DNA of 64,000 bases from Nostoc paludosum FACHB-159 (GCF_014698835.1 NZ_JACJTU010000020.1:62001-126000); one strand, 5' to 3'. Counted from the stretch's first letter, positions 44,231 to 53,443 are shown. The notes: generated from the letters alone by a model not told the origin. Numbers and translations: made by a program.

Positions 44231-45040
44231 ATGTTATCGATAAATAATTTTGGGAAAAATAAACTATCAGAACTCCATCAACAAAATGAGTATTTAAGTA
44301 AAAGTATGAATAAAAAAATATTAGTAATTGAAGATGAAATCCAAGTTTGCTCAAATATTGAACAGATTTTAACTTTGTCAGATTTTAATATTATTACTGC
44401 AAACAATGGTTTAGAGGGATTACGGCTTGCGAAAGCAGAAAAGCCAGACTTGATCTGTTGCGATATTATGATGCCAGAATTGGATGGCTACAGCGTGCTA
44501 GAAAGCTTACGTAAAGACGTAGAAACTGAGTCAATACCAGTAATTTTTTTGACTGCAAAAGTAGAGCGTACTGACCTCCGTCAAGCTATGGAGTTGGGAG
44601 CCGATGATTACATCACAAAACCTTTTTTACCGGAAGAACTCATCAAGGCAATTGAGATTAGATTGGCGCGGATAGAAAAACCAGATTTAATTAGACAACA
44701 GTACGAACAAGAGCGTCAACAAAATATCAAGCTGAAGCAACAAATACAAGCAAGTTCACAAAAGCTTGAGGAGAGTCAACAACTAGCAGACATGCATAAT
44801 GAGGTTTTACAAAAACTTTTACAAGACTTGGGTAATCCTCTTTCTAATATTAATATGGCAATCCACATGCTCAAGCAAACTCAATCAAATTCCGAGCGCG
44901 ATCGCTACTTGGCTATATTACAGCAAGAATGCTCTAGGGAAATCGAGCTTTTAAATGAAATCAAGAATTTACAAGTATTACTTACACCAGAAAATGCCAA
45001 GATTCTGCAAAAATTCAATTTACTCAACCATCACAAGTAA
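44231..45040 (+). CDS. Response regulator with kinase-like tail lacking the histidine
   Basis: 269 aa. Receiver at about 28-145 with Asp78 in LICCDIMMPELDGYSV and Lys130 in YITKPF. A coiled-coil linker (about 155-195) leads to LLQDLGNPLSNINMAIHML, which aligns with a HisKA dimerisation helix (IVHDLRNPL in the kinase at 31295) but has Gln198 where the phosphorylated His should be. No ATPase domain follows. It may dimerise with a true kinase without being phosphorylated on its own helix. AGGGAA seven bases before ATG 44231 supports the long start over ATG 44306. It is 139 bp after the CBS/PAS/GAF kinase. Confidence 0.88.
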   Translation: MLSINNFGKNKLSELHQQNEYLSKSMNKKILVIEDEIQVCSNIEQILTLSDFNIITANNGLEGLRLAKAEKPDLICCDIMMPELDGYSVLESLRKDVETESIPVIFLTAKVERTDLRQAMELGADDYITKPFLPEELIKAIEIRLARIEKPDLIRQQYEQERQQNIKLKQQIQASSQKLEESQQLADMHNEVLQKLLQDLGNPLSNINMAIHMLKQTQSNSERDRYLAILQQECSREIELLNEIKNLQVLLTPENAKILQKFNLLNHHK

Positions 45041-45116
45041 AAGAAGCATTTTGCAGTATTAAACTATGAGACAATTACCAATTTTAAATATAAATAGGAT
45101 TGAAATATTATAGTAG

Positions 45117-46217
45117 ATGAACACCATTTTAATCATAGAAGATGAAGAACAAATTCGGGAAAATATTGAAGAGATATTACAACTTTCTGACTTTAAAACT
45201 TTGATGGCGTCAAATGGTAAAATTGGATTAGAAATTGCTAAAACAAAATTACCTGATTTGATTATCTGCGACATCATGATGCCAGAGTTAGACGGCTATA
45301 GTGTACTGGCTGCTCTGCGTAAAAATGAAGCAACAATGAATATTCCTTTGATATTTGTCACAGCTAAAGCTGAACGTTCAGATTTTCGTCAGGGTATGGA
45401 AATTGGAGCCGATGATTATTTAACAAAACCATTTACAACAGAAGAATTATTAAAAGCGATCGCTACTCGTCTGCATAAACAATCTGTAGTTCAACGTCAA
45501 TCTCAAGCTAAGCTAGATGAACTCAGAATTAATATTGCTCATTCATTGCCTCATGAACTCAATACTCCTTTAAACGGGATTCTGGGAATGTCACAGTTGT
45601 TAGTTGAAAATTGTAGCATGATGCGTGAATCTGAAGAAATCGAAATTGCAGAGTTAATTTACACCTCAGCTAACCGACTAAATCGATTAACTCAACGCTT
45701 TTTACTCTACTCTAATCTAGAACTAATCACACGAGATAGCGAAAAAATTCGAGAACTTCAAGATACTTCAGAACGATGTGTTACTAAAACAGTTATTAGT
45801 GATGTTTGTCTTCAAAGAGCTAGAGAATTTTCTCGAACCAAAGATCTAACTCTAGAACTTACAGAATCAATTGTGCAAATGCCAGAAGATAAATTTAGTA
45901 TTGTAATTGAAGAATTAATAGAGAATGCTTTTAAATTTTCCTTACCTGGTAGCCAAGTGAGAGTTATTAGCAATGTCGATCGTAATAAATTTAGTTTACA
46001 TTTAGTTGATAATGGTAAAGGAATGCAAATTCAAGAAATTGAAAGAATTGGAGCATTTATTCAATTTAATCGCAAGTTACACGAACAACAAGGCTCTGGA
46101 CTGGGGCTGAGTATTGTTCAGCACATAATCAAATTATATGGTGGGGAATTGATAATCAATAGTATTCCCGAACAACAAACTATTGTCAGCGTTATTTTAC
46201 CTTACCAAATTAGCTAA
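45117..46217 (+). CDS. Response regulator-histidine kinase hybrid
   Basis: 366 aa. Receiver with Asp52 in LIICDIMMPELDGYSV and YLTKPF, very similar to the receiver of the gene just upstream (tandem duplication likely). The kinase core has His146 in SLPHELNTPLNGILGM, ENAFKFS (N box), DNGKGM (G1) and GSGLGLSIV (G2). No membrane span. Start is ATG 45117, 76 bp after the preceding stop. Together with the 1306-aa kinase and the regulator at 44231 it looks like a phosphorelay cassette. Confidence 0.92.
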   Translation: MNTILIIEDEEQIRENIEEILQLSDFKTLMASNGKIGLEIAKTKLPDLIICDIMMPELDGYSVLAALRKNEATMNIPLIFVTAKAERSDFRQGMEIGADDYLTKPFTTEELLKAIATRLHKQSVVQRQSQAKLDELRINIAHSLPHELNTPLNGILGMSQLLVENCSMMRESEEIEIAELIYTSANRLNRLTQRFLLYSNLELITRDSEKIRELQDTSERCVTKTVISDVCLQRAREFSRTKDLTLELTESIVQMPEDKFSIVIEELIENAFKFSLPGSQVRVISNVDRNKFSLHLVDNGKGMQIQEIERIGAFIQFNRKLHEQQGSGLGLSIVQHIIKLYGGELIINSIPEQQTIVSVILPYQIS

Positions 46218-46518
46218 AAATAAAAAGGTAAGATAATAATTCCGGAATCAAGAATCTGAATGTAAAATGATTAAAAAATAAAAGTACTATAGCTTCTTAG
46301 TTTTATTTAAATTATTAAGCTTGCTTCTCAAAGTTTTATTAATTTTAATTTATATATTGTGAATTATTAAATAACAATACAAAACATAAAAATATAAAAT
46401 AAATTGTCAAACTAGTAATTTTATTTGATAATTTTTACTTTATATATACAAATTCATTACCAATTCTTAAATATCACCCTTTATTCTAAGTTTTGTTGTG
46501 CATCTTAGAGTGGCTAAA

Positions 46519-47631
46519 ATGATATTTAGAAGAATTTTTCTGGTTGCGATCGGCTTAATTTTAGCAATAGTAGTGAGCAGTTTGACGCAGTTCAAAACAA
46601 TTGCCCAATCTCTCACAGATTTAGATTTAGCTGCTTATTACGCTCCAATTCACTATCAAGATACAGACAGCACTAAGTATAGTGGAGACTACATCACCAG
46701 GTTTGATTATGATAATGATTGGCGCGGAACAAATAACTGGGATAACCTTTTTCAATTTGCTTTGAATGCTCATGGTTACTATTCTGTAGTCGAAACTTGT
46801 ACTCATTGGTTCATCACCTATTCTTTTTTCCATCCTCAAGATTGGACTGATATTCCCTTCGACCAAGAACACGAAAATGATTTAGAAGGTTTGCTAACAA
46901 TTGTTCGTAAGGATGGTTCAACTTATGGCAAACTCGAAGGGGTTGTAACTGTATTTCATCGAGACTTTTACTCGTATACACCTGTTGGTAGCCCTTTAAC
47001 AAATGGTGCAGAAAATATTGATGGAACCCTAACTACGAGTAGCTACAGTGGTTCGCAACATCCGTTGACTTCTCAAGAAGCTAAAGGTCATGGTTTAAAA
47101 GCCTGGCCTAATGCTGGCGATTTTCAAGGAGCTAGTAATGAAGATGGAATTATTTATTATCCTTCCAAAACTATCGCTGAAGTTCCTGCTTCTGGAAACG
47201 ATCGCAGCGTGCAATACTTATTGTTAAATGTATTTGCCTCCAATGGAATATGGCAACATCAATTAAATGAAGCTGCATTGCCAAGTTCTTCATCTATAAC
47301 TTTTGCTAGTTGGGGAACTTTTAAAGGAGATTCTAGTGGTGGGTGTGGTGCTGGGACACCTACTTGTAGTGAAAATTCAGCCAATGCACCTTGGGGTTGG
47401 GATGATTCCAATGATGGTGGAGTATATAAAGGTGAAATGGCTTTAGATCCCGCTCACTTGACAGATGTTTATTTTAATGGTTTAGGTAACTTTGATACAA
47501 GCTACATCCGTAACCAATTTATCCAAGATTTGAGAGATAGGGGATATAATTCAGCAAATCTTCCCCAAGGCTGGCCTAGTCAAATCAATCTGAATTCTCT
47601 TATTGGTAAACTCAAAAACCAATGTTTCTAA
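46519..47631 (+). CDS. Exported protein of unknown function
   Basis: 370 aa from ATG 46519 (MIFRRIFLVAIGLILAIVVS), which gives a clean signal peptide; a GTG at 46498 would add seven residues. The mature part begins LAAYYAPIHYQDTDSTKYSG and has aromatic-rich blocks (YITRFDYDNDWRGTNNWDN, HWFITYSFFHPQDW, DQEHENDLEG). It resembles secreted proteins of the Vps62-like or necrosis-inducing type in having W-rich and H-E-N-D motifs, but this comparison is tentative. Cysteines at GGCGAGTPTCSE and the C-terminal KNQCF may form disulfides. It is a single gene between AT-rich flanks. Confidence 0.7.
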   Translation: MIFRRIFLVAIGLILAIVVSSLTQFKTIAQSLTDLDLAAYYAPIHYQDTDSTKYSGDYITRFDYDNDWRGTNNWDNLFQFALNAHGYYSVVETCTHWFITYSFFHPQDWTDIPFDQEHENDLEGLLTIVRKDGSTYGKLEGVVTVFHRDFYSYTPVGSPLTNGAENIDGTLTTSSYSGSQHPLTSQEAKGHGLKAWPNAGDFQGASNEDGIIYYPSKTIAEVPASGNDRSVQYLLLNVFASNGIWQHQLNEAALPSSSSITFASWGTFKGDSSGGCGAGTPTCSENSANAPWGWDDSNDGGVYKGEMALDPAHLTDVYFNGLGNFDTSYIRNQFIQDLRDRGYNSANLPQGWPSQINLNSLIGKLKNQCF

Positions 47632-47764
47632 GTATAGGCAAAAGGCAAGAGGCAAAAGGCAATAAGTTTTGTTTAAGGCTTATTTATGATTGCAATAACA
47701 GTAATTTCATCTGGGCTTGGGAATTAAGTCACAATAAGAATAGGCAATCATAGAGGATGGTACT

Positions 47765-48067
47765 ATGCTTCCCTTAACTCAAATTATTCGTAACTTCTTC
47801 CTCCGCTTGGAAGGTTTTTTATCTGTTGTTTTCAAACCTTTGTTGAATTTTGTCAAAAACTTCTTTGGCTTTTTTACCAGGGTCTTCGGATTGACTAGCT
47901 CTAATTATTTCTTGGAATCCGATGGGGCGCAAGGTATAAATAAAGAGCCGATTCAAACGGTTCAGAATACCACTGCTGAAACTCCCGCCCCCAGCCGCCG
48001 TCGTGCCAATACCAAAAAAATTGATGCTTACTATATCAATATGGCGCGTGACGTGAAAAACAACTAA
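47765..48067 (+). CDS. Small conserved cyanobacterial protein
   Basis: 100 aa. The N-terminus (LPLTQIIRNFFLRLEGFLSV, then FKPLLNFVKNFFGFF) is an amphipathic to hydrophobic helix likely to lie on or in the membrane; the C-terminal half is polar and includes PAPSRRRANTKKIDAYYINM. No known domain. ATG 47765 is preceded by GAGGATGGTACT, a possible ribosome site. A strong hairpin terminator follows the stop directly. Confidence 0.68.
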   Translation: MLPLTQIIRNFFLRLEGFLSVVFKPLLNFVKNFFGFFTRVFGLTSSNYFLESDGAQGINKEPIQTVQNTTAETPAPSRRRANTKKIDAYYINMARDVKNN

Positions 48068-48072
48068 TCAGC

Positions 48073-48102
48073 TATAGGGGCGTGTAGTTGTACGCCCCTA
48101 TA
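48073..48102 (+). terminator. Rho-independent-type terminator
   Basis: TATAGGGGCGT (48073-48083), an 8-base loop, ACGCCCCTATA (48092-48102), then TATTTTGT. Perfect 11-bp stem starting six bases after the stop of the small gene. Confidence 0.8.
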
Positions 48103-48323
48103 TATTTTGTAAAATCATCTCAGTTACAAACTACTGTAATGATTTATCGAATTTCTAAATAAAAAAACATTCAACTTGTCTTGTGGGGTGGGCGTCTTGC
48201 TCGTCCGTAAGCAAGGGCAGACTTGCGCTCTACTTACCAATTACTAGTAATTTATTTCTTAGTAATTTCTAGATAAAATTGCTATATCCTTTCATTAAAT
48301 CAACTCTAACTCAGTAAAAAAAC

Positions 48324-49853
48324 GTGAATCTCCCATTAATTACTCGCGCTCAAGAACACAACGAGAAAATAGCGATTCTCGTTCCGAGAGGCTGCGCCAA
48401 CGCTACAACCCAAGGAGTATTTACTTATCGAGATTTACTCTACACTTCAGGTCAAATCGCCACCAATCTTCTTGAGAATGCAGATGATTTACACGAGGAA
48501 CGAGTTGCTTTTCTCATCCCGCCTGGATTTGAGTATGTAGCAACTCAATGGGGGATTTGGCGTGCAGGTGGAATAGCGGTACCTTTGTGTGTTTCCCACC
48601 CGCGACCAGAATTGGAATATGTAATTACAAATTCGGGAGCATCGATTATTGTCGCCCATCCTGATTTTGAGGATACATTGCAAGCGATCGCCAAATCACA
48701 TAATTTGCGATTTATTCTCACCTCCCAAACCCTCCCATCTCATATTGCTAACCTCCCAGAAGTAGATATCACTAGACGCGCCTTAATTCTCTACACCAGC
48801 GGTACAACTGGGAAACCCAAAGGTGTGGTTACCACCCATGAAAATATTCAAGCCCAAGTCACTAGCTTGGTTACCGCTTGGGAATGGACATCAAGCGATC
48901 GCATTTTACATGTACTCCCATTACACCATATTCATGGAATTGTCAATATACTAACTTGTGCTTTATGGGCTGGGGCAGAGTGTCATATATTGAGCAAGTT
49001 TGACGCCGAAGTTGTGTGGAATCGAATTTGTGACGGTGACTTAACTTTATTTATGGCAGTACCGACAATATATGTAAAGCTGATTGCTGCTTGGGAAAAT
49101 GCAAAAAGCCAACAGCAGAAAAGTATGTCAGCAGGCTGTGAAAAAATGCGCCTGATGGTTTCTGGCTCAGCAGCCTTACCAGTTCAAGTTTTACAAAAGT
49201 GGCAAACCATCAGCGGACATTTTCTGCTAGAGCGTTATGGGATGACGGAAATTGGCATGGCGCTATCAAATCCTTTACACGGCGATCGCTTACCAGGATA
49301 TGTGGGAAAGCCTTTGCCTCAGGTAGAAGTGAGATTAGTGGATGAAAATGGATTAGTTCCACCAGGAACGCCAGGAGAAATCCAAGTCAAAGGCCCGACG
49401 GTATTTTTGGAATATTGGCAAAACCCCCAAGCAACCGCCAAAGCCTTCCAAGATGGCTGGTTTTGTACTGGAGATCAGGCCGTAGTTGAGAATGGCAACT
49501 ACCGGATTTTGGGACGAATGAGTGTAGATATCATCAAAACCGGGGGATATAAAGTTTCAGCTTTGGAAATTGAAGAAGTGCTAAGAACGCATCCAGATAT
49601 TCAGGAATGTGCAGTGGTTGGGGTTGCAGACATAGAGTGGGGCGAGCGAGTTTGTGCGGCATTAGTATTGCAAGGCTCGCAAACTTTGACATTAGAATCT
49701 CTCAGGAGTTGGGCAAAAGAACAATTGGCTGTCTATAAAGTGCCGACTCAAATTTTGATAGTTGAAGAATTACCGCGCAATGCGATGGGGAAAGTGACTA
49801 AGCCTGCGGTGGTAGAGCTATTTCGGTCATCTTTATTATCAACGCCGAGTTAG
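48324..49853 (+). CDS. AMP-forming acyl-CoA synthetase
   Basis: 509 aa of the ANL superfamily: activates a carboxylic acid as acyl-AMP and transfers it to CoA. Motifs are YTSGTTGKPKGVVTTH (P-loop), LERYGMTEIGMAL, TGDQAVVENGNYRILGR (hinge) and the catalytic-lysine region NAMGKVTKP. The sequence resembles malonyl-CoA synthetase (MatB/ACSF3) and other short or branched acyl ligases; the substrate is not certain. Residues about 19-28 (VPRGCANATTQ) are encoded by a small dispersed repeat, replacing a simple loop before FTYRDLL. The start is a GTG at 48324 with no strong ribosome site. Confidence 0.88.
   Translation: MNLPLITRAQEHNEKIAILVPRGCANATTQGVFTYRDLLYTSGQIATNLLENADDLHEERVAFLIPPGFEYVATQWGIWRAGGIAVPLCVSHPRPELEYVITNSGASIIVAHPDFEDTLQAIAKSHNLRFILTSQTLPSHIANLPEVDITRRALILYTSGTTGKPKGVVTTHENIQAQVTSLVTAWEWTSSDRILHVLPLHHIHGIVNILTCALWAGAECHILSKFDAEVVWNRICDGDLTLFMAVPTIYVKLIAAWENAKSQQQKSMSAGCEKMRLMVSGSAALPVQVLQKWQTISGHFLLERYGMTEIGMALSNPLHGDRLPGYVGKPLPQVEVRLVDENGLVPPGTPGEIQVKGPTVFLEYWQNPQATAKAFQDGWFCTGDQAVVENGNYRILGRMSVDIIKTGGYKVSALEIEEVLRTHPDIQECAVVGVADIEWGERVCAALVLQGSQTLTLESLRSWAKEQLAVYKVPTQILIVEELPRNAMGKVTKPAVVELFRSSLLSTPS
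48386..48402 (+). repeat. Small dispersed repeat in frame in the acyl-CoA synthetase gene
   Basis: GAGAGGCTGCGCCAACG is identical to 28311-28327 between genes; GGCTGCGCCAACGGC at about 59611 and GAGACGCTGCGCGTTGGC near 50176 are relatives. Confidence 0.85.
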
Positions 49854-49874
49854 ACCGGAAGTTTTAAAATTAGT

Positions 49875-50042
49875 ATGAAAATTGTTCGAGAAGTTTCTTT
49901 GATTAGTGTTGGAAATTTTGAAGAATCAAATGATTGGTCTATCATTCGGGCTGAAATTCGTGATGCTATTTCTTTAATTGTTCATACGTACCAAAGATTA
50001 CTAAAGGAACAGATGGTCGTAGATGGTCGTGCATTAGTCTAA
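49875..50042 (+). CDS. Short ORF, probably a truncated gene
   Basis: 55 codons: MKIVREVSLISVGNFEESND, WSIIRAEIRDAISLIVHTYQ and RLLKEQMVVDGRALV. The first 40 residues look like the N-terminus of a real protein, with a regular helix pattern; the end, after HTYQRLLKEQ, runs into an imperfect duplication (ATGGTCGTAGATGGTCGT). It starts 22 bp after the acyl-CoA synthetase stop. It is likely a remnant cut short by deletion or repeat insertion. The family is unknown. Confidence 0.45.
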   Translation: MKIVREVSLISVGNFEESNDWSIIRAEIRDAISLIVHTYQRLLKEQMVVDGRALV

Positions 50043-50095
50043 ATTTTGCTGCATGAATAGCTATGTGGAGGCGTTGCTGATTGAAAGTATGAATT

Positions 50096-50235
50096 AGTCT
50101 CACGCAAAGACGCAAAGGCGCAAAGATTCGTTGTTTATTAATATCAAACTTTCTTCTCTTTGCGTCCTTCTCTAACGAGACGCTGCGCGTTGGCGGAAGC
50201 CTCTCGAAGAGAAGGCGTCCTTGGCGGTTCGTTAA
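50096..50235. repeat. Dispersed repeats: GCAAAGACGCAAAGGCGC and hairpin element
   Basis: CACGCAAAGACGCAAAGGCG at 50101 faces TCTCTTTGCGTCC at 50156. The second carries a hairpin-prone element, AACGAGACGCTGCGCGTTGG followed by CGGAAGCCTCTCG. Both are repeat words that recur in this window or are common in Nostoc genomes. Confidence 0.75.
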
Positions 50236-50252
50236 AAAAAAGAGTTTTGACC

Positions 50253-50269
50253 TTAACTGAACCGTATTG
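50253..50269. repeat. Solo end of the MITE-like element
   Basis: TTAACTGAACCGTATTG differs by one base from the 17-bp terminal repeat (TTAACCGAACCGTATTG) of the 134-bp element at 61256-61389. The rest of that element is missing here. Confidence 0.7.
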
Positions 50270-50310
50270 GCGTATACTCCGCTGTTTTCGGTAGACACTA
50301 AAAAAAGCCC

Positions 50311-52581
50311 CTATCTTTTTGCCTCATCCTTGGGAGGATTTGGCGGACACCAAAAAAGGTTTTTGCTGGAGATGCCAAGAGATTGCAAAATTCCCCGCAT
50401 CACCTGTGTGCAGTACATCCAGTGTCCTAAATCGTCATACATGCGATCGGGATTAAATTCTACGTTGTAATGCAGCACATGGGGAAGGTCTAAAAATTCG
50501 TCCGAGGATTGGGGAGAAAGCAGCAGCAGGTGAAATGGCTTTCCCTGGGAATTTTTTTGCAGCTTATTGACTAAATCCATCGCACCACTGCGATCGGCAA
50601 TGCCTGTGCGGACGAAAATTACTTTATCGCAGTTTTGTATTGTGTACCAAAACCTTTCTGAGCGTGCGCTGTAGCGAAGGCGCATCCGTTCGTGGACGGG
50701 AGACATATCGTTTACAGGGTCGTCTGTGTCCTCGACTTCATGGGCAAAGGATAAACTCGACCATTTACTGTGGTAGATTCTGTGTTCATCTGGATTGTAA
50801 TGCAAAAAGGCAGGATTCCACATGTCATAAAAACGGTTTTCGATGATATCCGCGATGTCTGCAATCTTGGTGGTACGCGTTAAATCAAAGGGAAAGGCGG
50901 GGCCGTCATACTCCATTTTATATAGCATCATCCTGACGGCACAGCGATCGCCCAATGGCAGAATCGCAACTCGACTAATATCTGATAATTTACATTTATA
51001 TTGGAACAGCACCGCTGACTTTGGTGGTGCTTTTACCCGGCTTTCCAGCCCCTTGTTGCCAATCATCATGGTACGGAAGGGAATGTCGGGATGCAGCGGA
51101 TCTTCATAGACACCGGGAGGCACAGCTTTGAATGCTAGGCGAATCTCCTGCCACATGGGATGGATGTTGTACTCGTTGTCTGATTCGTTAATCACCCAGA
51201 GATGGCGTTCGTCGGCTTGTAAAATTCCCAAATGCCCGTCATAAAATAATAGATTTGAGTTATTGGGCGAAAACAGATTGAAGGCGGCGCTGTATTCTAA
51301 ATCTGCACCGGGGGGGATGTCCACTGTGGTGGCGATCGCTCTATCTTCTTGGACGGCAAAGAACGGCAGTGTCTCTGGTTGAGCAGACTTGGCAATGTAG
51401 ATACCAGGGAACAATCCTGCCTTGTTTTTCAGTGCAGTTTGGAGTTGTTCCCAATAGGGAGCTATGGTGTAGGTATATTGCGATGGATTGACAATCCGCA
51501 AACGCTTCTCTTCAATACAGCTAGAGACATAAAACCCTGCATTGTCAAGGTAGACGATGACTTCATTTGGCTGCTGGAAGCGTTGTTTTTCTTTTGCCAA
51601 TTCGCTTTTGTCGATGGCAAACAAGTCTAGATTGATGGACTCATACATCAGGCGGTGACCGACGGTGTTGGGGTGAGCCGGATCGAAGGATATCCCATCT
51701 TTCCACCGTCCCTGACCATTATCCAATGCTGCCAACCAATCGAGTACAGGAACGCCCCAATTCAACATTCGGTTGTGTGTGTCCTTTAAGAGCCAGTGAT
51801 GTTCCGGGGAATAATCGTTATTAGGATAAACTCCGCCGAGAATCGGGCGTGCGCCGATGTTCCGCGTCATTTTCACCAGCTGCTGTAAACCACTTTCAAA
51901 CCGCCGCTGGATTGCCCGACGTTCGTGGGGAAGACAGTAGGCTAACCCTTCGTTACCCAAAGACAAAGCAATAATTACGATATCTGGTTTTTCTGGTATG
52001 ACGACTGAGGCAAATCGATTGATTGTTCTGGTGACATTGGCCCCGACTTCGGACACGTTTGTGAGTTCATGTCCATATTTTTCCTGCAAAGCCTGTGCTA
52101 ATAGCCAAGTCCAACCTCTTAGGAGCCAAGCTTTATAACCTAAGGCAACAGAACTGCCGATGACTACGATTTTCAGCTGCTGGGATTCTTCCTTTGGGGG
52201 CATCGTGGCAGTAGGTTCTTCAATAAAATATCCAAAGGGATAAGGCTGCAAATAACCGAATGCGCCATCATCCACAACAATTGTTTTGGACTGATTTTGA
52301 GGTTCAATTGGTAGCCAGCGGTTCAGTCCGAAAGCTTCCCAGCGGATACTGCCGTTGGAGTCGATACGCACATACTTATATTCAACTGTCTGGGTATTGC
52401 CTGACTCCAAAGACGGCGCAAAGTTGATTTCTGTATCTGTCCACCATAAAGGATAGCGATCGGGACTTGTACGGAGAGGGACACATTTTTTGATATCCCA
52501 CAGCCCCAACTCCACAGTAGAACCTACAATACCGATGAATTCACCAGTTTGAGTAGATGCACTGATCTGGAATCGATACAT
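50311..52581 (-). CDS. CBM20 / SGNH hydrolase / papain-like (DUF1796) fusion
   Basis: 756 aa, no signal peptide. Residues 1-115 form a starch-binding CBM20-like domain (GEFIGIVGSTVELGLWDIKK, PLWWTDTEINF, EYKYVRIDSNG). Residues about 135-330 are an SGNH hydrolase: Ser144 in VIGSSVALG, the GAN block EVGANVTRT, ALSLGNEGL, and Asp/His in FDPAHPNTVGH. A middle region (about 345-535) has two copies of a small beta unit (EKRLRIVNPSQYTYTIAPYW, ERHLWVINESDNEYNIHPMW). The C-terminus (about 535-756) matches DUF1796 putative papain-like peptidases: Cys547 in GDRCAVRMML, FPFDLTRTT, and FAHE. It suggests action on glucans and on protein or ester bonds; the real substrate is unknown. Confidence 0.8.
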   Translation of the reverse strand: MYRFQISASTQTGEFIGIVGSTVELGLWDIKKCVPLRTSPDRYPLWWTDTEINFAPSLESGNTQTVEYKYVRIDSNGSIRWEAFGLNRWLPIEPQNQSKTIVVDDGAFGYLQPYPFGYFIEEPTATMPPKEESQQLKIVVIGSSVALGYKAWLLRGWTWLLAQALQEKYGHELTNVSEVGANVTRTINRFASVVIPEKPDIVIIALSLGNEGLAYCLPHERRAIQRRFESGLQQLVKMTRNIGARPILGGVYPNNDYSPEHHWLLKDTHNRMLNWGVPVLDWLAALDNGQGRWKDGISFDPAHPNTVGHRLMYESINLDLFAIDKSELAKEKQRFQQPNEVIVYLDNAGFYVSSCIEEKRLRIVNPSQYTYTIAPYWEQLQTALKNKAGLFPGIYIAKSAQPETLPFFAVQEDRAIATTVDIPPGADLEYSAAFNLFSPNNSNLLFYDGHLGILQADERHLWVINESDNEYNIHPMWQEIRLAFKAVPPGVYEDPLHPDIPFRTMMIGNKGLESRVKAPPKSAVLFQYKCKLSDISRVAILPLGDRCAVRMMLYKMEYDGPAFPFDLTRTTKIADIADIIENRFYDMWNPAFLHYNPDEHRIYHSKWSSLSFAHEVEDTDDPVNDMSPVHERMRLRYSARSERFWYTIQNCDKVIFVRTGIADRSGAMDLVNKLQKNSQGKPFHLLLLSPQSSDEFLDLPHVLHYNVEFNPDRMYDDLGHWMYCTQVMRGILQSLGISSKNLFWCPPNPPKDEAKR

Positions 52582-52695
52582 AAGTTTTTCCCTGATTTAA
52601 ATATTACGATACCAGATCGAAAAGCTGAATCCTGAAAACTACCTTGACAATATCATATAGAAATTTTGAGAGCAATTGTGAATTCCAAAATTCAG

Positions 52696-52824
52696 ATGTA
52701 CTATGCTCTGATTTTATTGTTACTATATTTTATCGGATATATTCAAGATATTACCATAGTTTTAGATAGTATTATCTTCGCTTTATCGCTGATGATAACT
52801 ATAAAATGGTTTTTGTTTAATTAG
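52696..52824 (+). CDS. Possible small hydrophobic protein
   Basis: 42 codons from ATG 52696 (MYYALILLLLYFIGYIQDIT, then IVLDSIIFALSLMITIKWFL, FN); a GTG at 52678 in frame adds six residues. Two membrane helices joined by YIQDITIVLDS, with a clear amphipathic break. No ribosome site is obvious and the composition could be chance in AT-rich DNA. Confidence 0.35.
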   Translation: MYYALILLLLYFIGYIQDITIVLDSIIFALSLMITIKWFLFN

Positions 52825-52946
52825 AAGTAAAGCTATCTTTAATGAAAGGTAAAATGTGGCGATTGCCATCCAGCAGATTTCAAACCCAGTCCCCAGCTTT
52901 CAGTCACTTTATAGTTCTGGATTCTCAATTCTGCTGTATTTATTTA

Positions 52947-53442
52947 TCATTCCGAATCAAGTCTTCCTAACAGTTCTTCACGGGATAAATTAGGTAATTC
53001 CAGTAAAACTCTAGCAAAGTAATCTGCTGGTAACTGCAAGAAACTATCGATGACTTTTGCAAAGTTTTCACCTACAGAACCAAATCTGAATTTAAACAGA
53101 TTTTCCAGAAGTTGGCGTCGTTCCTGCTGTATTCCTTGCTGTACTGTGTTCCCATTGTTGATAAGCTTGCGACAAATTCATAATTAGTTCCTGGTCTTCG
53201 CCCGTGAAATTTTGTTGTTGAACTAGAACTATCCGCCAATTAGTAATCAATTTGAGAGCATTTTCTCGCAAAAGGTTGTTTTCTGGGAGTGCCAATAATT
53301 CGCTAACAGCTTGGGGTTGTGTTTCACCTTTGCCTAAAATCCTGAATCGCACGATTATTTTGTAATCACAAATACAAAACCCATTTTTTTCTAATAGGAT
53401 AGCTTGTATAGATTGCCTCATGAGGCCTTCTAACAATCGCAA
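52947..53442 (-). pseudogene. Frameshifted Rpn/DUF4351-type gene remnant
   Basis: Two adjacent frames together encode one protein-like sequence: LLALPENNLLRENALKLITN and LVQQQNFTGEDQELIMNLSQ in one, and, after a shift near 53140-53155, IQQERRQLLENLFKFRFGSV then DYFARVLLELPNLSREELLG in the other, ending at 52947. The second part is the DUF4351-like tail found in cyanobacterial Rpn (PD-(D/E)XK, recombination-promoting nuclease/transposase) proteins. The N-terminal nuclease domain is not seen, so the gene is both shifted and shortened. Confidence 0.65.
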
Positions 53443-53443
53443 A

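Noticed and set aside
52678..52824. Toxin of a type I system
   Set aside because: The small hydrophobic ORF has the right size, but no antisense RNA signals or tandem copies are visible; kept only as a possible small protein.
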